Shown here one piece after another: positions 36,195 to 46,195 of a stretch of 64,000 bases of DNA. Source of the stretch: Pseudoxanthomonas suwonensis. GTDB taxonomy: Bacteria; Pseudomonadota; Gammaproteobacteria; Xanthomonadales; Xanthomonadaceae. A program made the position numbers and the translations under genes. The stretch covers positions 124,001 through 188,000 of the forward strand of contig NZ_CP011144.1 in the NCBI RefSeq assembly GCF_000972865.1. The letters are read 5' to 3'. How positions within the stretch are numbered: the stretch's first letter is position 1; every line of letters starts with the position of its first letter. Under the pieces are notes generated by a model. It saw only the letters and a list, made by a program, of their open reading frames with translations, ran no database searches and was not told the DNA's origin.

Positions 36195-36829
36195 CCGGGT
36201 TTGCGCTTTTCCCCGGTGGCGCGGGCGGCGGCGGCCTGCTCGTCGGCGCGCAGCGCCGGCCAGGCCGCGTGCAGGTACTGGAAACCGGACCACAGGGTCA
36301 GCACCGCGGCGGCGGCCAGCAGCCAGTCGCCGACATGGAACACCAGTTCGCCCAGCCAGATGTCGGTGCCGGGCTGCAGCGGGGAGCGCGGATTGATCGC
36401 ATACAGCAGGCACGACAGCGCCACCATCTGCGCGACGGTCTTGATCTTGCCGATAGAGGCCACCTTGACCGTGGCCCGCTGCCCCAGTTCGGCCATCCAC
36501 TCGCGCAGCGCCGACACGGCGATCTCGCGGCCGACGATGACTGCGGCCCAGAACGCCATCCACGGCGTCGGGTGCCCCTGCACGATCAGGAACAAGGCCA
36601 CGGCCACCATCATCTTGTCGGCCACCGGGTCGAGGAAGGCGCCGAACGCCGAGTACTGGTGGTAGCGGCGCGCGACCCAACCGTCGAGCCAGTCGGTCAC
36701 CGCGGCCAGGATGAACACCGCCGCGGCGGCGAAGTTGGTCCACTGGTACGGAAGGTAGAAGACCACCACCAGCACCGGGATCAGCACGATCCGCAGCAGG
36801 GTCAGCCAGGTCGGGATGGTCAACTTCAT
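36191..36829 (-). CDS. pgsA: CDP-diacylglycerol-glycerol-3-phosphate 3-phosphatidyltransferase
   Basis: 212 aa inner-membrane enzyme making phosphatidylglycerophosphate, the committed step to phosphatidylglycerol and cardiolipin. CDP-alcohol phosphotransferase motif complete: D49-G50-x2-A53-R54-x8-G63-x3-D67-x3-D71. Four to five membrane spans. Start ATG 36829 lies 13 nt after the uvrC stop, the conserved uvrC-pgsA pairing of proteobacteria. Confidence 0.95.
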   Translation of the reverse strand: MKLTIPTWLTLLRIVLIPVLVVVFYLPYQWTNFAAAAVFILAAVTDWLDGWVARRYHQYSAFGAFLDPVADKMMVAVALFLIVQGHPTPWMAFWAAVIVGREIAVSALREWMAELGQRATVKVASIGKIKTVAQMVALSCLLYAINPRSPLQPGTDIWLGELVFHVGDWLLAAAAVLTLWSGFQYLHAAWPALRADEQAAAARATGEKRKPG

Positions 36830-36842
36830 CGGACCTTCTTCT

Positions 36843-38750
36843 TCATCCGTTTTCCGCCGCCGGGGGCTCCAGCCCGTGCAGGGTAGCGTAGATGCGCGCG
36901 GCCAGTGCGGCATTGATGCCCTCCACCCGCGCGATCTCCTCTTCGCCGGCGGCCTTGAGCCCGGCCAGCCCGCCGAAATGCCGCAGCAGCGCGGCGCGCC
37001 GGCGCGGGCCGATGCCGGGGATGTCCTCCAGCCGGCTGGTGGTGCGCGCCTTCTGCCGCCGGCCGCGGTGGCCGGTGATGGCGAAGCGGTGCGCCTCGTC
37101 GCGGACCTGCTGGATGAACTGCAGCGCCGGCGAGGCCGCGCCCGGACGCAATTCGCGGCCGTCGGCCAGGACCAGGGTCTCTTCGCCGGCGCGGCGCTGT
37201 TCGCCCTTGGACACGCCGACCAGCAGCACGCCCTCCACGCCCAGGTCGGCCAGCGCCTCGCGCGCCTGCGCCAACTGCCCGGCGCCACCGTCGATCAGCA
37301 GCACGTCCGGCAGCACCGCGTTCCTCGCCAGGCCCGGCGCCGCGTCCGGTGCCTGGTCGGAGCCGGCCCCGGCTTCCAGCGCGCGGCGGAAGCGGCGCTC
37401 GATCGCCTGGCGCATCGCCGCGTAGTCGTCGCCCGGCTCGATCCCGGCGATGTTGTAGCGCCGGTACTGGTTGCGCACCGGCCCGGCCGGGTCGAACACC
37501 ACGCACGAGGCCACGGTCGCCTCGCCCAGGGTGTGGCTGATGTCGAAGCACTCGATCCGCGCCGGCACCTCGGCCAGGCCGAGCAGGTCGCGCACCGCCT
37601 CGCTGCGCGCCTGCTGCGCGCCGCGGCTGGCCAGCTCGGTGGCCAGGGCCAACTGCGCATTGCGCTTGGCCAGGTCCAGGTAACCGGCGCGCTCGCCGCG
37701 CACGCTGGACTTCAGCGCCACCTTGCGCCCGACGGCCTCGGCCAGGGCCAGCTCGATCAGCCCGGCGTCGGGAATGGGACGGTCGAGCACGATCTCCGCC
37801 GGCGGCGGCTGCTCGGCGTAGTACTGGGAGACGAACGCGGCCAGCACTTCCTCCGCGCTGTCCTCGCCGTTGGTGCGCGGGAAGAACGCGCGCGTGCCCA
37901 GGTTGCGGCCGTCGCGGAACGCCAGCAGCAGCACGCAGGCCGCGCTGCCCTGCATCGCGCAGGCCAGCACGTCGAGGTTGGCGGCGTGGCCGTCCACGTA
38001 CTGCCGCGCCTGCAGCCCGCGCAGGGTCGCCAGCAGGTCGCGCAGGCGCGCGGCCTGCTCGAATTCGAGCCTGGCGCTGGCCGCCTCCATCGCCGCGGCC
38101 AGTTCCTCGCCCAGCTCGTCGCTGCGCCCCTCCAGGAACAGCGAGGCGCGGCGCACCGACTCGGCGTACTCGCCGGCCTCGACCAGGCCCACGCACGGCG
38201 CCGAGCAGCGGCCGATCTGGTACTGCAGGCACGGCCGGCTGCGGTTGCGGAACACGCTGTCCTCGCAGCTGCGCAGGCGGAACAGCTTGAACATCAGGTC
38301 CATGGTCTCGCGCACCGCGCCGGCGCTGGCGTACGGGCCGAAGTAGCGTCCCTGCACCGCGCGCGGGCCGCGGTGGAAGGCCAGCCGCGGCCACTGTTCC
38401 TGGGTCAGCAGCACGTACGGGTAGCTCTTGTCGTCGCGCAGGGAGACGTTGTAGCGCGGCGCCAGCGACTTGATCAGCTGGTTCTCCAGCAGCAGCGCCT
38501 CGGCCTCGGTGCGGGTGACCGTGACCTCCATGCGCGCCACCTGCGCCACCATGGCGTGGATGCGCGGGGTCCTGGGCGCGTTGTTGAAGTAGCTGGCCAC
38601 GCGGCGCCTGAGCGCGCCGGCCTTGCCCACGTACAGCAGGCTGCCGTCGGCGGCGTACATGCGGTACACGCCCGGCGCGGTGCTCAGTTGGGCGACGAAG
38701 GCCTTGCCGTCGAACTGCCCTGCCGCAGGATCTCCCGCCGGGTCGTTCAT
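36843..38750 (-). CDS. uvrC: Excinuclease ABC subunit C
   Basis: 635 aa nucleotide-excision-repair nuclease that makes both incisions. GIY-YIG domain at the N-terminus (APGVYRMYAADGSLLYVGKAGALRRRVASYF), a cysteine-bearing region (CLQYQIGRCSAPC), UVR motif (about 200-240), RNase H-like endonuclease half (IECFDISHTLGEATVASCVVF, LIDGGAGQL) and C-terminal tandem HhH (LEDIPGIGPRRRAALLRHFG). Start ATG 38750 overlaps the TGA of the upstream gene by 4 nt. Confidence 0.97.
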   Translation of the reverse strand: MNDPAGDPAAGQFDGKAFVAQLSTAPGVYRMYAADGSLLYVGKAGALRRRVASYFNNAPRTPRIHAMVAQVARMEVTVTRTEAEALLLENQLIKSLAPRYNVSLRDDKSYPYVLLTQEQWPRLAFHRGPRAVQGRYFGPYASAGAVRETMDLMFKLFRLRSCEDSVFRNRSRPCLQYQIGRCSAPCVGLVEAGEYAESVRRASLFLEGRSDELGEELAAAMEAASARLEFEQAARLRDLLATLRGLQARQYVDGHAANLDVLACAMQGSAACVLLLAFRDGRNLGTRAFFPRTNGEDSAEEVLAAFVSQYYAEQPPPAEIVLDRPIPDAGLIELALAEAVGRKVALKSSVRGERAGYLDLAKRNAQLALATELASRGAQQARSEAVRDLLGLAEVPARIECFDISHTLGEATVASCVVFDPAGPVRNQYRRYNIAGIEPGDDYAAMRQAIERRFRRALEAGAGSDQAPDAAPGLARNAVLPDVLLIDGGAGQLAQAREALADLGVEGVLLVGVSKGEQRRAGEETLVLADGRELRPGAASPALQFIQQVRDEAHRFAITGHRGRRQKARTTSRLEDIPGIGPRRRAALLRHFGGLAGLKAAGEEEIARVEGINAALAARIYATLHGLEPPAAENG

Positions 38751-40159
38751 TCGTCGATCGACACGTCTTCCAGGCTGCCGGTGACGATGTCGTAGCGCAG
38801 CACGCCATGGGCGTCGGTTTCGGCGATCCAGACCGCGCCGCCGGCGATGGCCAGGCCGGTGGGGCCGTGCAGGCGCCGCGGCAGCTCGACCGTGCTCAGC
38901 TCGCCGCCGCCCAGGCGCAGGGTGCGCAGCATGCCGTTGCCGCTGTCGGCGATCCACAGCAGCGGCGCGTCGGCGCTCAGGGCGATCCCCAGCGGATGCT
39001 GCAGCCGCGCCGACGAGCGCGGGCCGTCGGTGTCGCCGAACTCCCACGGACCCTGCCCGACCAGGGTCTGGACCAGGTCGTTGCGCAGCTGCAGCGAGCG
39101 CACTGCCGAGCCCAGCGCGTCGCACACGTACAGCACCTGCTGCACCGCGGCCAGGCCCGCCGGCTGCGCGAACGCGGCCATCATCGCGTTGCCGTCGCGC
39201 AGTTCCAGGCGGCCGGAGCCGGCGCGCAGGCGCAGTTCGCCACGGCCCAGGTCGTAGCTCCAGATACGGTTGTCGCCGGCGCTGGCGATGTGCACCTGGT
39301 TGGCGGCCGCGGCCAGCGCCAGCGGATGGTGCAGCGGGCCGCGCGCGGCCGGATTGACCGGCCCCTCGGCCGGATCGCCCGGCCGGCCGTTGCCGCACAG
39401 CGTGTCCACCTGGCCGGTGCCCAGCTGGATCCGGCGCAGGGCGTGGTTGCCGGCGTCGGCGACGTAGAGGTGCTCGCGCTCCAGGGCCAGGCCCTGCGGG
39501 CGGTTGAACGCGGCCTGGTCGGCCGGGCCGTCCATGAAGTCGGCGGTGCCCAGCCCGAACTGGCGCAGGATGCGGCCGGCGTGGCTGCATTCGAGGATGC
39601 GGTGGTGGCCGCTGTCGGCGATGTACAGGCGGTCGCCGCTGGCGGCGATCCCGGCCGGGAAGCGCAGGCTCAGGCGCGGCTCGGGCAGGGTCTCGGCGGA
39701 GACCAGGTCCTCCTCCAGCGGCGGCGGCAGGCCCTCGATCAGCGCGAACAGCGAGCGGTCCAGGTCGCCGCCGAGGCCGACGATGCGCTCGCGCTCGGCG
39801 CCGTCGGCGTCGACCAGCAGCAGCGTCGGCCAGGCCTCGATGCCGTAGCGCTGCCACGCGGCCCAGTCGGCGTCGAGCAGCACCGGCGAGGCCACGCCCA
39901 GCCGGCGCAGCAGCTTGAGCGAGCGCTGCGGCACCCGCTCGCTGTCGAAGCGCGGCACCTGCACCACCAGCACCTGGATGCGGCCGGGGTTGCGCCCCTG
40001 CCACTGCGCCAGTTCCGCCAGGCGCTGCGCGCACCAGACCGAGGCGGCGTTGACGAACGCCAGCACCACCGGGCGGCCGCGCAACTCGTGCAGGGAGGCT
40101 GCCTGGGCGTTGAGCCAGGGCAGTTCGCGGGGCAGTTCCTGGAGGGTGGCCGCGTTCAT
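38747..40159 (-). CDS. Thioredoxin-like/NHL-repeat protein
   Basis: 470 aa. A thioredoxin-fold N-terminus (about 1-150: ELRGRPVVLAFVNAASVWCAQRLAELAQW, WPTLLLVDADG) leads into an NHL-repeat beta-propeller (about 165-470; repeated LRFPAGIAASGDRLYIADSGHHRI, RPQGLALEREHLYVADAGNHAL, HPLGIALSADAPLLWIADSGNG). Architecture matches NHLRC2-like proteins. The usual CxxC is reduced to one Cys (WCAQR), so normal dithiol chemistry is unlikely. It overlaps both neighbours by 4 nt, so it is part of a tightly coupled operon. Function unknown. Confidence 0.82.
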   Translation of the reverse strand: MNAATLQELPRELPWLNAQAASLHELRGRPVVLAFVNAASVWCAQRLAELAQWQGRNPGRIQVLVVQVPRFDSERVPQRSLKLLRRLGVASPVLLDADWAAWQRYGIEAWPTLLLVDADGAERERIVGLGGDLDRSLFALIEGLPPPLEEDLVSAETLPEPRLSLRFPAGIAASGDRLYIADSGHHRILECSHAGRILRQFGLGTADFMDGPADQAAFNRPQGLALEREHLYVADAGNHALRRIQLGTGQVDTLCGNGRPGDPAEGPVNPAARGPLHHPLALAAAANQVHIASAGDNRIWSYDLGRGELRLRAGSGRLELRDGNAMMAAFAQPAGLAAVQQVLYVCDALGSAVRSLQLRNDLVQTLVGQGPWEFGDTDGPRSSARLQHPLGIALSADAPLLWIADSGNGMLRTLRLGGGELSTVELPRRLHGPTGLAIAGGAVWIAETDAHGVLRYDIVTGSLEDVSIDE

Positions 40160-40659
40160 GGGCCGATTATGCCGGACACCGGCCGGGCGGACAGGCGCGC
40201 GACGACCGCCTGTGCGGCTGTATCGACCAGTTGCCAGACCTCCTCGAAGTGGTCGCTGTGGCCGTAGTACGGGTCCGGCACTTCGCCCGCGGGCACGGTG
40301 CCGGCCCAGTCCAGCAGCAGCGCCACGCGCTCGCGGGCCGGCGGCGGCGCCAGCCGGCGCACGTCGCGCAGGTTGTCGGCGTCGGCGCACAGCAGCCAGT
40401 CGAAGTCGGCGAAGTCGCGGCTGCGGAGCTGGCGGGCGCGCAGCGCCGCGATGTCCACGCCGTGGCCGCGTGCGCAGGCGATGGCACGCCGGTCCGGCGG
40501 CTCGCCGGCGTGCCAGCCGCCGGTGCCGGCCGAGTCCACCTGGACCCGGCCGGCCAGCGGCGAGGCCTCGATCCGCGCGCGCAGCGCGCCTTCGGCCAGC
40601 GGCGAACGGCAGATGTTGCCCAGGCACACCACGAGGAGCCGGGTAGCTGCCGACTTCAT
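40156..40659 (-). CDS. Low-molecular-weight protein tyrosine phosphatase
   Basis: 167 aa. P-loop C12-L-G-N-I-C-R18-S ([15 protein letters not shown]) and general acid D in [13 protein letters not shown]. Family removes phosphate from tyrosines, in bacteria often on polysaccharide tyrosine kinases. No BY-kinase is nearby; it is coupled to kdsB by a 4-nt overlap and to the NHL gene by another. Confidence 0.94.
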   Translation of the reverse strand: MKSAATRLLVVCLGNICRSPLAEGALRARIEASPLAGRVQVDSAGTGGWHAGEPPDRRAIACARGHGVDIAALRARQLRSRDFADFDWLLCADADNLRDVRRLAPPPARERVALLLDWAGTVPAGEVPDPYYGHSDHFEEVWQLVDTAAQAVVARLSARPVSGIIGP

Positions 40660-41435
40660 CCGCCGGCGCCCTGCAGCCGCGCCTCGGCGCGGGCCAGGTC
40701 CTCGGGCGTGTCCACGCCCGGCGGGAACGGCGCCGGCGCCAGCGCCACCGCGATCCGGTGGCCGGCCTCCAGCACCCGCAGCTGCTCCAGCGATTCGACC
40801 TGCTCCAGCCGGCCGGGCGGCATCCGCGCGAAGGTCTGCAGGAAGCCGGCGCGGTAGGCGTAGATGCCGATGTGGCGCAGCCAGTGCCCGCCCGCCGGCA
40901 GCACGCTGCGGTCGCGGGCGAAGGCATCGCGCGGCCACGGCAGCGGCGCGCGGCTGAAGTACAGCGCATCGCCGGAGGCGGCGCGGACCAGCTTGACCGT
41001 GTTCGGGTCGAACAGGGTCTGCGCATCGGCGAGTGGCTCGGCCAGGGTCGCCATCGGCGCGCCGCTGTCGACCAGCGCGCGCGCGACCTCGCGGATACCG
41101 CTGGGCGGAGCGAAGGGTTCGTCGCCCTGCAGGTTGACCACCACGGTGTCGTCGTCCCAGCCGGCGGTGGCGGAGCATTCGGCCAGGCGGTCGGTGCCGG
41201 AAGCGTGGTCGGGCGAGGTCATCGCCACGCGCACGCCGGCGACGCCGGCGACGGCCGCGGCCACGCGCTCGTCGTCGGTGGCCAGCCAGACCTCGCGCGC
41301 ACCCGCTTCGAGCGCGCGGCGGGCGACGTGCAGGACCAGCGGCTCGCCGCCGAGCGGGCGCAGCGGCTTGCCCGGTAGGCGGCTGGCGGCGTAGCGGGCC
41401 GGGATGGCGACGACGAAATCGGGCAAGGGCTCCAT
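40656..41435 (-). CDS. kdsB: 3-deoxy-manno-octulosonate cytidylyltransferase
   Basis: 259 aa enzyme activating Kdo as CMP-Kdo for lipopolysaccharide inner core. Signature [55 protein letters not shown] 41435 has GGAGG 5 nt upstream; the open frame to 41558 lacks conserved sequence. First gene of the run kdsB - phosphatase - NHL - uvrC - pgsA. Confidence 0.96.
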   Translation of the reverse strand: MEPLPDFVVAIPARYAASRLPGKPLRPLGGEPLVLHVARRALEAGAREVWLATDDERVAAAVAGVAGVRVAMTSPDHASGTDRLAECSATAGWDDDTVVVNLQGDEPFAPPSGIREVARALVDSGAPMATLAEPLADAQTLFDPNTVKLVRAASGDALYFSRAPLPWPRDAFARDRSVLPAGGHWLRHIGIYAYRAGFLQTFARMPPGRLEQVESLEQLRVLEAGHRIAVALAPAPFPPGVDTPEDLARAEARLQGAGG

Positions 41436-41789
41436 GCGTTCCTCCCAGTGGATCGGCCGCATTGTAGGAGCAACCGGGAGTGGCTCAATGGAAGCGTGCC
41501 GTCGTCGGACAACTTCCGTCCCCGTCGTCCCGGCGGCTGACGCAACGCGCGGATGCACTTCCTTCGCCCTCCGGGACCAGGTGCCCTACGGGGTAGAAGG
41601 TGCCCGAAGGGCGGATGAGGGTACGGAGGAGCGACGGCGATCGGGGGCTTCTTCGGGTACCGACCCTCACCCCAACCCCTCACCCGGGGGGAGAGGGGCT
41701 TCGACGCGCCGGCTGTCGGAACGGCCGAATGTTTCCAGTCGCGGCCGAGACAGAGGTCCCCGGAATCGGTCTCTCAGGCAGAGGCGTCC
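41436..41789. other. Intergenic region kdsB-lpxK with repeat-like sequence
   Basis: 354 bp without a credible gene. It holds a TGTAGGAGC fragment of the family A repeat (about 41463), a family B-like half (CCGTCGTCCCGGCGG, 41526-41540), a short palindrome-rich part (GGTGCCCTACGGGG / GAAGGTGCCCGAAGG) and a C-rich stretch with CCTCACCCGGGGGGAGAGGGG around 41678-41698. These look like worn repetitive elements. It interrupts what is otherwise a continuous lpxK-kdsB order. Confidence 0.6.
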
Positions 41790-42794
41790 TCAGCGCAGGC
41801 GCGCCAGGCGGTCCAGCAGCGCGACCCAGAACGCGGCGGGCAGTTCGGCGTCAACCGGAACCGAATAGCAGCGCGCGTCGGCGAACGGCGCGCACTTGAC
41901 CGCGTCCTTCTCGGTCATCAGCACCGGCAGATCGTTGCCGAACTCCAGGTCCTCGGCACGGTAGGCGTGGTGGTCGGGGAAGGCGTGCGGGACCACGCCC
42001 ACGCCCAGCGCGCGCAGCATGTCGAAGAAGCGCTGCGGGTTGCCGATGCCGGCCACCGCGTGCACGCGGATGCCGATGTACGAGGCCAGCGCACGCGGCC
42101 GCCCGCCGGCGATGGGCAGGGCCGCGCGCGACTGCAGCTGCATCGGCCATTCGCCGAAGCCGGTCCCGCCCGGCTCGGCGGCATGGCCGAGGTTGACCAC
42201 GCGGAAGTCGCAGCAGCGGCCGCGCTCGACCGGCTCGCGCAGCGGGCCGGCCGGCAGCATCCGACCGTTGCCGTAGCGGCGGGTGCCGTCGACCACTTCG
42301 ATCTCGACGTCTCGGGCCAGGCGGTAGTGCTGCAGGCCGTCGTCGCAGACCACGATGTCGCAGCCGGCCTCGGCCAGCGCGCGCGCCGCGGCGGCGCGAT
42401 CGCGGTCCACCCGCACCGGCACGGCGAGCCGGCGCGCGATCAGCACCGGTTCGTCGCCGCCCTCCTCCGGCGCGGTTTCCGCGGTCACCCAGCGCGGCAC
42501 GCCTTCGTCGCGGCGGCCGTAGCCGCGGCTGGCCACGCCCGGGCGCCACCCGGCCTCGCGCAGCTTCTGCACCACGGCCAGGGTCAATGGGGTCTTGCCG
42601 GCGCCGCCGGCGGCCAGGTTGCCGATCACCAGCACCGGCACCTCGACCCGGCGCTGGCGCAACAGGCCGGTCCGGTACAGGTGCCCACGCAACGCGACCA
42701 CGCCGGCGTAGACCGGTGCCAGCAGCCGCGCCCACACCGGCACGGCCGCATCACCGAACCACCAGGCCGGCGTTCGTGGCGCTCCCTTGCTCAT
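41790..42794 (-). CDS. lpxK: Tetraacyldisaccharide 4'-kinase
   Basis: 334 aa. Phosphorylates the lipid A disaccharide at the inner membrane. Walker [13 protein letters not shown] near residue 60, [59 protein letters not shown]. Start at ATG 42794, 22 nt after the msbA stop, the classical msbA-lpxK order. Confidence 0.96.
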   Translation of the reverse strand: MSKGAPRTPAWWFGDAAVPVWARLLAPVYAGVVALRGHLYRTGLLRQRRVEVPVLVIGNLAAGGAGKTPLTLAVVQKLREAGWRPGVASRGYGRRDEGVPRWVTAETAPEEGGDEPVLIARRLAVPVRVDRDRAAAARALAEAGCDIVVCDDGLQHYRLARDVEIEVVDGTRRYGNGRMLPAGPLREPVERGRCCDFRVVNLGHAAEPGGTGFGEWPMQLQSRAALPIAGGRPRALASYIGIRVHAVAGIGNPQRFFDMLRALGVGVVPHAFPDHHAYRAEDLEFGNDLPVLMTEKDAVKCAPFADARCYSVPVDAELPAAFWVALLDRLARLR

Positions 42795-42816
42795 GCCGTT
42801 CGTCCCTCCGCTGGCC

Positions 42817-44568
42817 TCATCCGGCCCGGCGCTCGCGGAACTGCATGCCGTGCAGGTGCGCGTACAGTCCACCGGCAGCCATCAGCTCGGCGTGATTGCC
42901 GCGCTCGACCAGGCGGCCGTGGTCCAGCACCAGCACCTGGTCGGCGTGCTCGATGGTCGACAGCCGGTGCGCGATCACCAGCGTGGTGCGCTCGGGCATC
43001 AGCCGCTGCAGCGCGTCCTGCACCAGCCGCTCGGACTCGTTGTCCAGCGCGGCGGTGGCCTCGTCCAGGATCAGCACCGGCGCGTCGCGCAGGATCGCGC
43101 GGGCGATCGCCAGGCGCTGGCGCTGGCCGCCGGACAGCAGCGCGCCGTTCTCGCCGATCGGCGTGTCCAGGCCGTGCGGCAGGCGCTCGATGAACTCCCA
43201 GGCGTTGGCCGCCTCGGCCGCGGCGCGGATCGCAGTGCGGTCGGCCTGCATGCCGTAGGCGATGTTGGCCGCCACGGTGTCGTCGAACAGCATCACCTTC
43301 TGCCCGACCAGGGCGATCTGCCGGCGCAGGTCGGCCATGCGGTAGTCGTGCAGCTCCACTCCGTCGAGGGTGATGTGGCCGCTGCTGGGCTCGTAGAAGC
43401 GCGGCACCAGCCGCACCAGGCTGGTCTTGCCGCTGCCGGAGCGGCCGACGATCGCGGTCACCGTGCCCGGCCGCGCGCTGAAGCTGATGTCGTCCAGGGC
43501 GAAGCCGGGCTGGTCGCGGTAGCGCAGGCTGACCTGGTCGAACACCAGTTCGCCGCGCGCGCGGCCGAGGGTGCGCGTGCCGGTGTCGGCCTCCTCCTCG
43601 GCGTCGAGGATCGCGAACAGCCGCTCGGACGCGGCCACGCCGCGCGCGATCGCAGTCTGCACGTTGGTGATCCGGCGCAGCGACGGGATGATGCCCATCA
43701 TCGCGGTCATCAGGCTGATGAACTGGCCGGCGTTGAGCCGCCCGGCCAGCGCCTCGCGCGTGGCCACCGCCACGATCAGCGCCAGGGCGATCGCCGCCAG
43801 CAGCTGGACCATGCCCGACGCGGCCGCGCGGGTGGTTTCGACCTTCATGTTCAGGCCGAGGATGCGGTTGGCCAGCCCCGAGTAGCGCGAAATCTCCTGC
43901 GCCTGCGCGCCATGGATCTTCACGTCCTGCTGCGCGGACAGCGACTGCTCGGCGCTGGCGGCCATGCGGCCCATGCCGTCCTGGATGCCGCCGCTGATCC
44001 GGCGGTAGCGCTTGCCCACGTACCACACGATCACCCCGATCAGCGGGGTGATCAGCAGCATCGCCAGGGTCACCTTGACGCTCATGTAGAGCATCAGCGC
44101 CAGGAGGTAGACGATGGTCAGGGTGTCGGTGACCAGGGTCTTGAGCGCCTCGGAACTGGCCTGGGTGACCTGCTCGGTGTCGAAGTTCAGGCGGCTGACC
44201 ATCACCGGCGTGGACTCGGCATCGAACTGGGTCGACGGCAGCCGCAGGTACTTGGCCAGCACCTGCTCGCGCAGGTCGCGGACCACGCTGCGGCCGGTGC
44301 GGGCCATGCCGTAGTCGGTGACGAAGGTGGCCGCGCTGCGCAGCACGAACAGGCCGACGATGGCCAGCGGCAGCAGCACCGCCATGCGCGGCTCGGGATT
44401 GACGAAGCCGCGGTTGGTCAGCGGCTCCATCAGCCAGATGAAGGCCGCGCCGGCGCCCGCCTCCACCAGCATGCCCAGCAGCGCCGCGGCCAGGAACACC
44501 CGGTAGCGCCCGGCGTAGCCGAGCAGGCGCCGGTAGATCGGCCAGGCCGGCGGGTGGCGGCCGCTCAA
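42817..44568 (-). CDS. msbA: Lipid A export permease/ATP-binding protein
   Basis: 583 aa ABC half-transporter flipping lipid A-core across the inner membrane. Six spans in the first 310 residues, then Walker [10 protein letters not shown], signature [14 protein letters not shown], Walker [14 protein letters not shown]-loop IAHRLST. Assignment to MsbA rather than a paralogue rests on coupling to lpxK; ATG overlaps the exbD stop by 4 nt. Confidence 0.95.
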   Translation of the reverse strand: MSGRHPPAWPIYRRLLGYAGRYRVFLAAALLGMLVEAGAGAAFIWLMEPLTNRGFVNPEPRMAVLLPLAIVGLFVLRSAATFVTDYGMARTGRSVVRDLREQVLAKYLRLPSTQFDAESTPVMVSRLNFDTEQVTQASSEALKTLVTDTLTIVYLLALMLYMSVKVTLAMLLITPLIGVIVWYVGKRYRRISGGIQDGMGRMAASAEQSLSAQQDVKIHGAQAQEISRYSGLANRILGLNMKVETTRAAASGMVQLLAAIALALIVAVATREALAGRLNAGQFISLMTAMMGIIPSLRRITNVQTAIARGVAASERLFAILDAEEEADTGTRTLGRARGELVFDQVSLRYRDQPGFALDDISFSARPGTVTAIVGRSGSGKTSLVRLVPRFYEPSSGHITLDGVELHDYRMADLRRQIALVGQKVMLFDDTVAANIAYGMQADRTAIRAAAEAANAWEFIERLPHGLDTPIGENGALLSGGQRQRLAIARAILRDAPVLILDEATAALDNESERLVQDALQRLMPERTTLVIAHRLSTIEHADQVLVLDHGRLVERGNHAELMAAGGLYAHLHGMQFRERRAG

Positions 44569-44999
44569 GACTGCGGCTCCGGTGCCGGCGTGTCCGGCGC
44601 GGTGGCGATGGCGATCCGGCGGAAGCCCAGCTGGGCCAGCGCGTCCTGGGCGGTGACCACCGCCTGGTACGGCGTGCGCGCGTCGGCGCGCAGCATGACC
44701 GGCAGTTCGCGGTCGTCGCCGGCCGCTTCCACTATGGCCTGCTTGACCGCCTCGATGTCGGTGCGCAGGACCTCGCGCTCGCCGACGAAGTAGCGGCCGT
44801 CGGCATTGACGATGATGTTCAGGGTCCGCGCCGGCGGCGGCGCCTGCGGGCTGGCCACCGGCAGCTGCAGCTGCAGCGTGGAGCGCACGTCGAAGGTGGT
44901 GGTGATCACGAAGAAGATGATCAGCACCAGGATCACGTCGATCAGCGGCACCAGGTCGATGCCCGGCTCGTCGTAGGCGCGCTGGTCGCGGATGCGCAT
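44565..44999 (-). CDS. exbD: ExbD/TolR-family biopolymer transporter
   Basis: 144 aa, one N-terminal membrane span with the proton-conducting Asp (GIDLVPLIDVILVLIIFFVITTTF) and a periplasmic domain. Works with ExbB to couple the proton gradient to outer-membrane processes. Seven nt after exbB and overlapping msbA by 4 nt. The linkage to LPS export genes is usual in this family of bacteria. Confidence 0.93.
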   Translation of the reverse strand: MRIRDQRAYDEPGIDLVPLIDVILVLIIFFVITTTFDVRSTLQLQLPVASPQAPPPARTLNIIVNADGRYFVGEREVLRTDIEAVKQAIVEAAGDDRELPVMLRADARTPYQAVVTAQDALAQLGFRRIAIATAPDTPAPEPQS

Positions 45000-45006
45000 G
45001 GCGGTC

Positions 45007-45705
45007 TCAGCGGCGGACCGGCGCGGCCGGCGCCGGGCGCGCGGCGGCGGCGCGGGCCGCGGCGGCCTGCGCGGCCACGGCCGGCGGGACCTGCGGCGCC
45101 GGGCGGGCGTTGTCCAGCGCGTCGAGCAGCGCGGTGGCCTCCTGTTCCATCTCGATCACGTAGCCGGCGATGCGGCTGCGGAAGAAGCGGTGGAAGATCA
45201 GCGCCGGCACCGCGACGATCATGCCGGTGGCGGTGCAGACCAGCGCCTTGCCGATGCCGCCGGCGAGCTGGCTCACGTCGCCCAGGCCGTGGTCGAGGAT
45301 GCCCAGGAACATCTGGATCATGCCCACCACCGTGCCCAGCAGGCCCAGCAGCGGGCCGGCGCTGGCGATGGTGCCCAGCGCGCTGAGGAACTTCTCCATC
45401 TTGAACACCAGGTGGCGGCCGGTGTCCTCCAGCCGCTCGCGGACCATCTCGCGCGGCTTGTGGCGCACGTCCAGCGCGGCGGCCAGCAGCTCGCCCAGCG
45501 GCGAGTTGCGGCGCAGGGATTCGATGTGGGCCGGGTCCAGCTGGCCGCGCGCGGCCCAGTTGCGGACCTCCTCACCCAGCTTCGGCGGCATGACCTCGGC
45601 GCGGCGCAGGCTCCACAGCCGCTCCAGGATGATCGCCAGGGCCGCCACGCCCAGCAGCAGCAACGGCAGCATCGGCCATCCACCGGCCTTGACCAGCTCC
45701 CACAC
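45007..45705 (-). CDS. exbB: ExbB/TolQ/MotA-family proton channel protein
   Basis: About 232 aa, three membrane spans; conserved core LSALGTIASAGPLLGLLGTVVGMIQMF and GGIGKALVCTATGMIVAVPALIFHRFF. C-terminus Ala/Pro-rich. No ATG is available near the conserved start; GTG 45705 (MWELVKAGGWPML) with GGAGG 8 nt upstream is preferred. GTG 45714 is an alternative. Confidence 0.92.
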   Translation of the reverse strand: MWELVKAGGWPMLPLLLLGVAALAIILERLWSLRRAEVMPPKLGEEVRNWAARGQLDPAHIESLRRNSPLGELLAAALDVRHKPREMVRERLEDTGRHLVFKMEKFLSALGTIASAGPLLGLLGTVVGMIQMFLGILDHGLGDVSQLAGGIGKALVCTATGMIVAVPALIFHRFFRSRIAGYVIEMEQEATALLDALDNARPAPQVPPAVAAQAAAARAAAARPAPAAPVRR

Positions 45706-45854
45706 CTGAACCACCTCCGGCACTTGGCCGCATCCACGAACCGTAAGGATGACGGCAAACGCGGCCCGCGCGCCAGCCCGCCCGGGTGGGAACGCGGCGG
45801 GGCGCACGTTCCGGCCTGCCGGACCGGATTGCCGAGCCTTCCCGATATTCCACT

Positions 45855-45954
45855 CGTCGTCCCGGCGAACGCCGGGACCCAGCGTCTTTCGATCGCGGGC
45901 CGATGTCGTTGCAAAGCCGAAGTCACTGGGTCCCGGCGTTCGCCGGGACGACGG
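45855..45954 (+). repeat. REP-like palindromic element, family B copy 2
   Basis: CGTCGTCCCGGCGAACGCCG left arm and CGGCGTTCGCCGGGACGACG right arm, with GGGACCCAG / CTGGGTCCC inner ends; same design as copy 1 at 33051. Confidence 0.88.
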
Positions 45955-45973
45955 GGATTGGGTGCTCCGGCTT

Positions 45974-46073
45974 CTTGCAGGAGCCGGGCTTGCCCGCGAC
46001 GCGACGTCGTCGGCTCAGGCGACGCCCTCGTGATCCCGACGCCCGGGTCGCCGACTGAAGTCAGCTCCTACAG
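45974..46073 (+). repeat. REP-like palindromic element 7 (family A)
   Basis: GCAGGAGCCGGGCTTGCCCG left end, TCAGCTCCTACAG right end, centre CAGGCGACGCCCTCGTGATCCCGACGCCC. Arms partly mismatched. It follows family B copy 2 in the exbB-comEC gap (45706-46188), which holds no gene. Confidence 0.85.
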
Positions 46074-46094
46074 AAAATCGGTCGCGTCGTGGCT

Positions 46095-46195
46095 GTTGTA
46101 GGAGCCGGGTTCAGCCGGCGACCCGACGCCGTTGGCACAGGCGACGCCCTCGGGGTTCCAACGCCCGTGTCGCCAGCAAGCTGGGCCCCTACAAC
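46095..46195 (+). repeat. REP-like palindromic element 8 (family A)
   Basis: GTTGTAGGAGCCGGGTTCAG left end, GCTGGGCCCCTACAAC right end. On the minus strand its end forms the TTG-TAG end of comEC. Confidence 0.88.
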
